DNA from: Prevotella sp.
Lineage (GTDB): Bacteria > Bacteroidota > Bacteroidia > Bacteroidales > Bacteroidaceae
Assembly (NCBI GenBank): GCA_016291915.1
Contig: JAEEZP010000194.1
Span: 1 to 5,519 of the forward strand
Length of the DNA stretch: 5,519 nt
Reading direction: 5' to 3'
Within the stretch, counting starts at the first letter, position 1; every line of letters begins with the position of its first letter. Of the stretch, positions 1 to 5,519 are shown piece after piece. The position numbers and the translations under genes are program-made. A model generated the notes under the pieces. That model saw only the letters and a program-made list of their open reading frames with translations, made no database searches and was not told where the DNA came from.

Positions 1-1466
1 CCATCAGCAACGAAAGCACCGGTGGAATGGTCGAAGTAAGAGCTGCACTCATTACCGTTGACTGTTCCACAGCTGACGGAGTTGTTGTCCCATACCAACA
101 TGGGAACACCTGCCAGATAAGCTGCACGACAGAAGAACTCAAGATAATATTTACGGAAGGCGTTGGCATTATCGGTGGTATGTACGACACAGCCATATTC
201 TCCGAGATAACAGGGGATGCCCTGCTCGATGTACTTCGTACGTAACTTAAAGAGCAGTTTGATCACATACTCCTCGTTGGCATCTGGCACAGAGAAAGCC
301 GGATCGGCATTATGGCCCCAACTGCTATAGGTCTCTGTTCCGTCAGCACCTACAGGAGCCAGACAGAATCCGTAAGGATCATAACAGTGAACAGCCACCA
401 TGATACGATTGGCAGGATCGGTTGGCAGCACTAAATTATTAAGCGTAAGATCGAGGTTTGCAGCATATCCGCTTACACCGATCCAACGGGTAGCATTATT
501 ACCACCGGTAGCACGGATGGCATTGACAGCATACTGGTTCCATTTGTTCAGCATGTCATATTCTTCTGCTGATCCTCCACCCCAGTTATCACCGGCATGT
601 ATCTCGTTAAAGGTCTCGAAGATAAGCTGTTCGCCATAACTCTTGAACTTATTAGCCACCTGCGTCCATAAGGTAGAGATAAGTGCAGAGTCTGCCTTAG
701 CTACATCTTTTTTCTCAGGATTGGCAGCATTGCCAAGGTCTGTCTCGAATGAATCGTGATGCGTATTCAAGATGACATTCAGTCCAGCAGCAATGGCAGC
801 ATCTACAACGCCAGCCACCTCATTCAGATAATCGGCACTGATAACACTATTGTCATTCATATGATCGGTCCATGTGGTAGGAATACGTACTGTCTTAGCA
901 CCAGCCTTTGCCAAAGAGTTGAACAGTTCGGCACCTGGTGTTGCACGATCCCAGTAACCCCATCCCTGACTGATAGCGTCACCGCTCGTATCGAAATGGT
1001 TTCCTAAGTTCCATCCCCAACCCAACTTCTGAGTCATGGCGACGGCCGTGTTGGAAGGAAGATCGTCGAGTGTCCATGTCAACTTGATCTCCTGATCATA
1101 GGCATCACCCTGTGGACCGAGGATGAGTCCTGCAGGGATGACGAGTGTCTGTGTCTTACTGAAGTCTACATCAGCAGTGATCGTCAGTGATGGGGATGCG
1201 CCCAACACCAAGGCACTCTTCACGGGTACACCATTAAGTGTTATTTGGCTTGCATTCTTTGTAGCGAAGCCGATATTCTTGTCGAATGTCACCGTGAAGG
1301 TCTGTTCTCCAAACAGCAGGTCGGCATCGCTCTCGGGTGTTGCTGAGAAAAACTCTGGAGCACCCACCTCAGGTATTGTATATTGCGCATCTGTGTCTGA
1401 GCAGGCTGTGGCTATAAGTGCCACAGCTGCAAAAGACATTCGTTTGATAATATTATTCAGTTTCAT
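1..1466 (-). CDS. Surface lipoprotein GH5 endo-glycanase (probably GH5_4), C-terminus beyond the window
   Basis: This is a secreted glycoside hydrolase family 5 enzyme expected to cut internal beta-1,4 bonds of a glucan-type polysaccharide at the cell surface. 488 codons are visible from the ATG at 1466, with no stop before the left edge. Residues 1-22 are a lipoprotein signal (lipobox ATAC, Cys22) followed by SDTD, an acidic surface-export type tail. Residues about 36-134 look like an Ig-like domain of the SbsA/Big_5 type. The catalytic domain starts near 140 with GWGWNLGNHFD (149-159). The classical GH5 residues are all present: Arg194 in VRIPTTW, His236-His237, Asn287-Glu288 in FETFNE (acid/base), His360 and Tyr362 in VHCYDPYGF, Glu423 in LGEYG (nucleophile) and Trp459. 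The WNLGN, FETFNEI and VHCYDPY motifs recall subfamily 4 (xyloglucanases, beta-glucanases). That subfamily and the substrate are inference; mannanase or another GH5 specificity is possible. It lies 18 nt after the preceding gene and is probably co-transcribed with it. Confidence 0.93.
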   Translation of the reverse strand, partial: MKLNNIIKRMSFAAVALIATACSDTDAQYTIPEVGAPEFFSATPESDADLLFGEQTFTVTFDKNIGFATKNASQITLNGVPVKSALVLGASPSLTITADVDFSKTQTLVIPAGLILGPQGDAYDQEIKLTWTLDDLPSNTAVAMTQKLGWGWNLGNHFDTSGDAISQGWGYWDRATPGAELFNSLAKAGAKTVRIPTTWTDHMNDNSVISADYLNEVAGVVDAAIAAGLNVILNTHHDSFETDLGNAANPEKKDVAKADSALISTLWTQVANKFKSYGEQLIFETFNEIHAGDNWGGGSAEEYDMLNKWNQYAVNAIRATGGNNATRWIGVSGYAANLDLTLNNLVLPTDPANRIMVAVHCYDPYGFCLAPVGADGTETYSSWGHNADPAFSVPDANEEYVIKLLFKLRTKYIEQGIPCYLGEYGCVVHTTDNANAFRKYYLEFFCRAAYLAGVPMLVWDNNSVSCGTVNGNECSSYFDHSTGAFVAD

Positions 1467-1484
1467 AATTCTATCGATGATTAA

Positions 1485-3977
1485 TTATTCAACAGTAATC
1501 TTTGTTGCACGGCAGCCCTCACCCTGCAATATCCAGCAATAGCCCCAATCACATAACGTAGTGAGCTGTTCAACTAAGGCTGGTGTAGCTTTTATCTCAA
1601 TGGCTCCGTTATGCTCCTCCAGATTGTATATTCCAGAATTGATGTTATTGCCGTTGCCAAGACCTGTAGCATTGCCAATCTCTGACTGTCCATTCCAGTG
1701 ACCATCAAAGAACTGTACCTGCCACCAGTCATTATAAGCTGTAAGATATAAGCGAATGATCTGTCCGGCCTTCAGTCCGGCATCTACAAACATATTCGGA
1801 TTATTTGCGCCTGCAGTACCATCGCCTACCTGCCAGTTGATGCCCCAACCGTTGAAATCAAGATCACCACTCCAAAGAGTCTGTTCTAATACAGTATAGT
1901 GAGTTACAGCAATCTTAGTAATAACAAGATTCTCTCCCTGTATAATCCAGCACTGACCCCAGTCTGTAAGCGTAGTGAGCTGCTCAACAAGTGCAGCCGT
2001 TGCCGTAATCTCAAAGCAACCGTCATGCTCTGCAAGATTATAGATACCAGCATTAATGTTATTTCCGTTATTGAGACCAGTAGCATTGCCAATCTCTGAT
2101 TGTCCGTTCCAATGTCCATCGAAGAACTGAACCTGCCACCAGTCATTATAGGCAGTGGCATATACTCGGATAACATCACCTTCTTGTATCTCCATATCGG
2201 CAAACATCTTCGGATTTGTTGCGCCATTACTACCGTCACCAATCGTCCAGTTAATAGACCAACTACCCAAATCGACTGCTCCACTCCAAAGAACCGTTGT
2301 CACCTCTGTATTAGGGATGAAGTCGATAGTGTAAGTAATCTCACCGTTTGAAGAGACCAGACGAACCTTAGCGCCCTTGCCTGCATTCTCTGGAATACCA
2401 ATGATCAGTTGGTTACCGTCAGCCAAGACATACTGACAGGTCTCACCATTAATCTCTACACCTGTCAACTTATCACCGTTAGCAACAGTGAGCGTCATAG
2501 AACTGCCTGCCTTGATCTCTGCATCTTCACCAGGTAATTCCGTAGCATAGCAGAATACAGCCTCTTCGATATTAATGCTTGGAACATTCGCCACGGTTGT
2601 TCCGTTTGCCAAGGTAAGAGTAGGAGAACCGGTCTGGGCACTCATTGGAACAGTGAGGGTAATAGCATCGGCAGAACCTTCCACGTTAACCACGTCAGAG
2701 CCTTCACCAAACTGTACGGTCTTTACCAGGTCGAGATTGGTACCCTTGATGGTCAGAACGCCACCGGCACTTACTGACGAATGATCATATCCTGTTACGG
2801 TAGGCTTCACCAGCGTATAGGCAACAGTGACACTCTCACCGTTGGCCATCAACAGTTGGATATCGCCTTCAACAGCCGTCTCAGGAACAGAAGTAACCAC
2901 CACCTTGTCAGCAGCAGCGGTAAACTCACCGCCATCCACCATACTACCATCACTGAGTGGGAACTGTACGCCAGTCACCAGATCCAGATCCATACCAGTA
3001 ACGGTCAATACCATTCCAGCCTTTACAGGAGCGGGAGCACTCTTCAGATTACTGGGCTTCACGGTTGTCAATGTTCCGACAGGAACCTCTACGCCTGACT
3101 TACATACGATGAGCACATCTCCACCGGGAGCTTCTGCCGGTAAGGTAAACGTCAATGTCTTACCATCATTGGATACTGTAATATCCTCCACGAGATAGCC
3201 ACCCACCTTCACAGCCTCAGCTATATTGAAATAGGTACCTGTTATCGTGATCTTCTCACCAGCCTTGGCATTGATATTACCAAGGGCACTTGCCTCATTA
3301 CGTCCAGATATCTTACTGATGGAAGGAACACCAATCTCAATGGCATTCTCAGAAGTAAGTATCTGATAGTCGAGCGCATCCTCAGTAGCGGCAGTCAGAT
3401 CCAGTGTATATAACTCGATCTTACCGGTCTGCGCATTCTCAGGAACAGCCACCGTGATGCTGTAGCGATCGTGTGAAAGGAAGTTCTCCTCACCTACCAC
3501 AACATTCTCGGCAAAAGCCAGAGAGTGGATCAGATTCAGATAGTCACCCGTAATGGTCACCACATCACCCGGCATGACAGAAGCCGGTGAGAATCCCTCA
3601 AACTCGATATTCTCCGTATAAGTGAGCTCACGCTGGGTAGTAATCGTCTGATTGGTCTTTGTAGTCAAAATGATAACGCCTACTTCAGGACCATCTTTAG
3701 GAACAGTGATTCGAATCTCACTGGGGATGCCTGCTCTTACCACCTCATAGTTAGTAATGGCACTGATACCTGGAATCTGAATGCTTGCTATCTGGTCCAG
3801 GTTACTACCCACGAAGCGCAGTGTACCACCACGCAGCACAGGATTCGGACCGAATGCATTCAGGTTGACACCCTCCTTATATTGGTTAGTATCCAGATCA
3901 TCATTGCTGCAGGCCGTCAGTGACAGTCCCATGAGGACTATCACCAACAGTGCTAATATATTTTTTATATTCTTCAT
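1485..3977 (-). CDS. Large surface lipoprotein: six IPT/TIG-like domains plus two tandem Trp-rich putative glycan-binding modules
   Basis: This 830-residue protein is probably an outer-membrane surface glycan-binding lipoprotein. The signal peptide ends in lipobox LTAC (Cys23), followed by SNDDLD, an acidic surface-export type sequence. Six IPT/TIG-like beta-sandwich domains follow at roughly 38-121, 123-206, 217-305, 306-390, 391-468 and 473-553. Most carry the pattern G-x-x-(L/V/I)-T-(I/V)-x-G-x-x-(L/F); domains 4 and 5 share LDLVxxVQF, and domain 6 is degenerate. The C-terminus holds two ungapped tandem modules, 562-692 and 700-830, with period 138 residues and about 91 of 131 identical by hand count. 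Each opens with LWSG, contains YNDWWQVQFFDGHWNG, and ends with CWIxQG...TKI.V, an ending like those of jelly-roll carbohydrate-binding modules. I see no catalytic motif. Position between an SGBP-B-like gene and a GH5 gene supports polysaccharide binding, with the IPT array as a stalk. The ligand and module family are unknown to me. Spacers are 18 nt on each side. Confidence 0.92.
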   Translation of the reverse strand: MKNIKNILALLVIVLMGLSLTACSNDDLDTNQYKEGVNLNAFGPNPVLRGGTLRFVGSNLDQIASIQIPGISAITNYEVVRAGIPSEIRITVPKDGPEVGVIILTTKTNQTITTQRELTYTENIEFEGFSPASVMPGDVVTITGDYLNLIHSLAFAENVVVGEENFLSHDRYSITVAVPENAQTGKIELYTLDLTAATEDALDYQILTSENAIEIGVPSISKISGRNEASALGNINAKAGEKITITGTYFNIAEAVKVGGYLVEDITVSNDGKTLTFTLPAEAPGGDVLIVCKSGVEVPVGTLTTVKPSNLKSAPAPVKAGMVLTVTGMDLDLVTGVQFPLSDGSMVDGGEFTAAADKVVVTSVPETAVEGDIQLLMANGESVTVAYTLVKPTVTGYDHSSVSAGGVLTIKGTNLDLVKTVQFGEGSDVVNVEGSADAITLTVPMSAQTGSPTLTLANGTTVANVPSINIEEAVFCYATELPGEDAEIKAGSSMTLTVANGDKLTGVEINGETCQYVLADGNQLIIGIPENAGKGAKVRLVSSNGEITYTIDFIPNTEVTTVLWSGAVDLGSWSINWTIGDGSNGATNPKMFADMEIQEGDVIRVYATAYNDWWQVQFFDGHWNGQSEIGNATGLNNGNNINAGIYNLAEHDGCFEITATAALVEQLTTLTDWGQCWIIQGENLVITKIAVTHYTVLEQTLWSGDLDFNGWGINWQVGDGTAGANNPNMFVDAGLKAGQIIRLYLTAYNDWWQVQFFDGHWNGQSEIGNATGLGNGNNINSGIYNLEEHNGAIEIKATPALVEQLTTLCDWGYCWILQGEGCRATKITVE
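1488..1880 (-). repeat. Tandem module copy 2 (residues 700-830 of the IPT protein)
   Basis: This is the second, C-terminal copy of a duplicated coding module; the protein ends directly after it. It aligns without gaps to the copy at 1902-2294, offset 414 nt. All eight tryptophans match the other copy (702, 711, 715, 751, 752, 761, 811, 815). The modules are most alike over residues 746-773 (nt 1659-1742), identical in protein to 608-635. It is probably a beta-sandwich ligand-binding domain, inferred from aromatic content and context. Confidence 0.88.
1902..2294 (-). repeat. Tandem module copy 1 (residues 562-692 of the IPT protein)
   Basis: This is the first copy of the duplicated module, following directly on the sixth IPT-like domain and joined to copy 2 by a linker of about seven residues (HYTVLEQ). 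Tryptophans are at 564, 573, 577, 613, 614, 623, 673 and 677, and all recur in copy 2. Within the block at 2073-2156, 10 of 84 bases differ from copy 2, all at codon third positions and all silent. Confidence 0.88.
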
Positions 3978-3995
3978 AATGATACTTCTTTTAGA

Positions 3996-5342
3996 TTATT
4001 TGTTAGGTACCACACGGATGTTGTCAATCTTGATAATTGGCGTACACTCTGTGCCGTTCACACCACCGCCAAGGACAAAGATTGTCAAGCTGGCGAAGTC
4101 CTGAGCAGACTTGAAAGTATTAGAGGTTACCGCACCTGTACGGTCAACATTGAAGCTTGACAATGGGATAGTCACTGTTACCCAGTTACCACCTGTGTCA
4201 TAAGAGCCGGTAGTTGTCCAAGGACGATACATGGCACGTCCCCAAGAACCAAACTCCTCGCCACCTTCACCATTGAAGACATAGGCATTGGCGCCAGCCA
4301 CCTTATCGTAACCCGTGACAGCATAACCGGAAAGAGTTACCTTGTCAATACCCTCGAAACATACCTGCATAGCACCGGCACTCCAAGGATTGGATGAAGG
4401 AATATTCATCTCGAACTTCAAAGACATGTTCTCATAATCAGAGAAGTCAACTAAGTTGAACAATGCGATGCCATCGCCAGAGGTGATATTCTGTGGAGTA
4501 TCCCAAGAACCGCACCAGTATTCGAAAGAGAAAGCACCATCATTCCATCCACCATCCACGCTCATGACAGCTGCGCCATCACCCAACTGAACGAAGTTGC
4601 CCATGATGGAAGTCTCATCAGAGAGGATATCACGATTGTGCCAACCATGGTTGCCTAATCCGGTCTTTCCATCGAAGTCGAACAAGATACCTCTTGTATC
4701 CAGATAGTGGAAGGCGGAGGTAGCCTCACCGTAGATAGTCTCCACCTTGATACTTCCCTCAGTTGTACACTCTGGCATATTGAAAGAGATGGTACTTTGT
4801 GTGAAGCTGGTGAAATCTGTCAGCTCCTGACCATCAGGAAGGATAACCTTCAATGGCACATTTGGATCGTCAATGAAGTAGTTACCATAAATAGTAACGG
4901 CCTCTCCTGCCTTAGCATACTCACACGACATTGTAGTAAGTGTTGGAGGAGGAACGATAACATGGAAATCATAGGTGACCGTATCCTTGGCTTCATTGAT
5001 CATATAGATCTTGTCGCTCACCTCACCGGGGATTCCCTCTGGCACGCGCACAATCAGCGTATTCTCCGTAATATAACTGGTATTCAACTGCGCTTTCTGG
5101 TCGTTGAAATACATCTGCTGAATGCTTGTCAGGTTTTTACCGACAAGGCAGATGATCGACTCCAAACTGGCTTCTGTTATCAAAGAGTCTGCCTGTGACA
5201 GATAGGGCGGACGGATATAGTAGATCTCCGGAGTACCTCCAGATAACTCAAATGCGTCCGGCTGGTCCTCACAAGAGCTGAACGCTGTAGCCAACAGCAT
5301 CAGTCCTATCGTCAGACTAAGGAAATATTTATTGATTTTCAT
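3996..5342 (-). CDS. Surface glycan-binding lipoprotein, SGBP-B-like (IPT/TIG plus C-terminal xyloglucan-binding-type domain)
   Basis: This is a non-catalytic surface lipoprotein expected to capture polysaccharide for the SusC/SusD importer. From the chosen start (448 residues) the signal peptide MKINKYFLSL... ends in FSSC with Cys24, followed by EDQPD. Two IPT/TIG-like domains lie at about 37-131 and 132-214 (second marked by AGEAVTIYGNYF). The C-terminal domain, about 215-446, begins ILFDFDG...GLGNHGWHNR and ends IIKIDNIRVVP. It resembles the SGBP_B_XBD domain of Bacteroides SGBP-B proteins of xyloglucan and related loci. Candidate aromatic platform residues include Trp234, Trp266, Tyr275-Trp276, Trp280, Trp320, Trp367, Trp375 and Trp387. 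Location right after susD is the usual SGBP position. An ATG four codons upstream (5354) is also in frame. I prefer 5342 because the signal peptide then starts with the usual Met-Lys and the spacer matches the other two junctions. The family call is fairly sure; the ligand is inference. Confidence 0.9.
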   Translation of the reverse strand: MKINKYFLSLTIGLMLLATAFSSCEDQPDAFELSGGTPEIYYIRPPYLSQADSLITEASLESIICLVGKNLTSIQQMYFNDQKAQLNTSYITENTLIVRVPEGIPGEVSDKIYMINEAKDTVTYDFHVIVPPPTLTTMSCEYAKAGEAVTIYGNYFIDDPNVPLKVILPDGQELTDFTSFTQSTISFNMPECTTEGSIKVETIYGEATSAFHYLDTRGILFDFDGKTGLGNHGWHNRDILSDETSIMGNFVQLGDGAAVMSVDGGWNDGAFSFEYWCGSWDTPQNITSGDGIALFNLVDFSDYENMSLKFEMNIPSSNPWSAGAMQVCFEGIDKVTLSGYAVTGYDKVAGANAYVFNGEGGEEFGSWGRAMYRPWTTTGSYDTGGNWVTVTIPLSSFNVDRTGAVTSNTFKSAQDFASLTIFVLGGGVNGTECTPIIKIDNIRVVPNK

Positions 5343-5360
5343 CTTATGAGTCATTTTGAA
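5343..5360 (-). promoter_or_regulatory. Translation initiation region of the SGBP-B-like gene, two candidate ATGs
   Basis: Between the susD-like stop (TAA at 5361-5363) and the ATG at 5342 lie 18 nt, reading TTCAAAATGACTCATAAG on the minus strand. They contain an in-frame upstream ATG at 5352-5354. No Shine-Dalgarno sequence is seen, as usual in Bacteroidota. The downstream ATG gives an 18-nt spacer; the upstream one leaves only 6 nt. Termination and restart on this message are probably coupled. Confidence 0.45.
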
Positions 5361-5519
5361 TTAGTATGCATATTCACTTCTTACATCCACACTCTGAGCC
5401 TCTTCAAGAAGATGAGGATTATATACCACGTCTTCATCCGGGTAGGGCAACGTAAAGACAGAAGCATTCACGTTGGGCACAGGCGTATTCGTTTCGTAGT
5501 ACATATTGGCAGTATTCAC
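5361..5519 (-). CDS. SusD-like outer-membrane nutrient-binding lipoprotein, C-terminal 52 residues only
   Basis: The frame is open from the right edge to a TAA at 5361-5363 and encodes 52 residues ending VDVRSEYAY. The stretch FTLPYPDEDVVYNPHLLEE matches the typical SusD/RagB ending, in which an aromatic/proline strand, P-x-P-x-x-E/D and an N-P-x-L turn close the protein. SusD-like proteins cap the SusC TonB-dependent transporter and bind incoming oligosaccharides. The N-terminus, lipobox and TPR core are outside the window, as is the expected susC gene. The call rests on this C-terminal pattern plus context (a directly following SGBP-B-like gene and a GH5 gene). Confidence 0.85.
   Translation of the reverse strand: MNTANMYYETNTPVPNVNASVFTLPYPDEDVVYNPHLLEEAQSVDVRSEYAY

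Larger units (their letters stand above)
1..5519 (-). other. Part of a polysaccharide utilisation locus operon (beta-glucan or xyloglucan type)
   Basis: Four same-strand genes follow each other with spacers of 18 nt: susD-like, SGBP-B-like, IPT/tandem-module protein, GH5. No hairpin with a T-run or other terminator lies in the spacers, and they are too short for an independent promoter of the Bacteroidota type. The promoter is expected upstream of susC, outside the window. The order of susD, surface binding protein(s) and endo-acting hydrolase is the classic PUL layout. The target polysaccharide is inferred from the GH5 and SGBP-B-like signatures only. Confidence 0.85.

Noticed and set aside
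27..245. A 72-codon plus-strand open frame near the left edge
   Set aside because: It is antisense to the GH5 catalytic region that includes the nucleophile motif LGEYG; no independent support.
1467..1484. An internal promoter or terminator before the GH5 gene, including a small ATCGAT palindrome
   Set aside because: The spacer is 18 nt, has no hairpin with a T-run, and the six-base palindrome is expected by chance.
1123..1542. A 139-codon plus-strand open frame across the GH5/IPT gene junction
   Set aside because: It lies antisense to the GH5 signal region and the end of the IPT gene, has no recognisable domain, and the minus-strand reading explains every base with clear protein families.
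1904..2284. A 126-codon minus-strand open frame in another phase
   Set aside because: It overlaps the first tandem module out of frame; the in-frame module is supported by its silent-site-only divergence from its copy.
1488..2294. The tandem modules as an assembly duplication
   Set aside because: The copies differ at many positions, with scattered silent and replacement changes and different linkers, so they are a real, aged duplication.
4707..5198. A 163-codon plus-strand open frame
   Set aside because: It is wholly antisense to the SGBP-B-like gene and its composition does not resemble a folded protein family; a shadow of the coding strand.

Overview
The window is a stretch of a Bacteroidota glycan-utilisation locus (PUL), read entirely from the minus strand. 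The evidence is the C-terminus of a SusD-like protein followed by three lipoproteins. Each lipoprotein has a signal-peptidase-II lipobox and acidic residues just after the acylated cysteine, the usual mark of export to the outer surface in this phylum. There are no strong Shine-Dalgarno sequences, which also fits Bacteroidota. A Prevotella-like or Bacteroides-like gut or rumen organism is my inference; nothing here fixes the genus.

Layout in transcription order (right to left): (1) the last 52 codons of a susD-like gene (5361-5519), whose SusC partner would lie beyond the right edge; (2) a surface glycan-binding protein with two IPT/TIG-like domains and a C-terminal domain resembling the xyloglucan-binding domain of SGBP-B (3996-5342, or 5354 with the alternative start); (3) an 830-residue lipoprotein with about six IPT/TIG-like domains and two near-identical Trp-rich modules of about 131 residues (1485-3977); (4) the first 488 residues of a secreted GH5 endo-glycanase, probably subfamily 4, with an N-terminal Ig-like domain (1-1466, running off the left edge). 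Spacers are only 18 nt, with no visible terminator or internal promoter, so this looks like one operon.

Inferred working model: the GH5 enzyme cuts a beta-glucan-type polysaccharide (xyloglucan, mixed-linkage glucan, glucomannan or cellulose-like) at the cell surface. The two surface binding proteins hold the polymer and its fragments, and SusC/SusD imports the oligosaccharides.

The most interesting element is the 830-residue protein. Its duplicated C-terminal module is not a carbohydrate-binding family I can name. Eight tryptophans are conserved between copies, and a 28-residue block is identical in protein while its DNA has diverged only at silent positions. It may be an undescribed glycan-binding module on a long IPT stalk. 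There are no RNA genes, mobile elements or CRISPR arrays, and no gene-free stretch longer than 18 nt.
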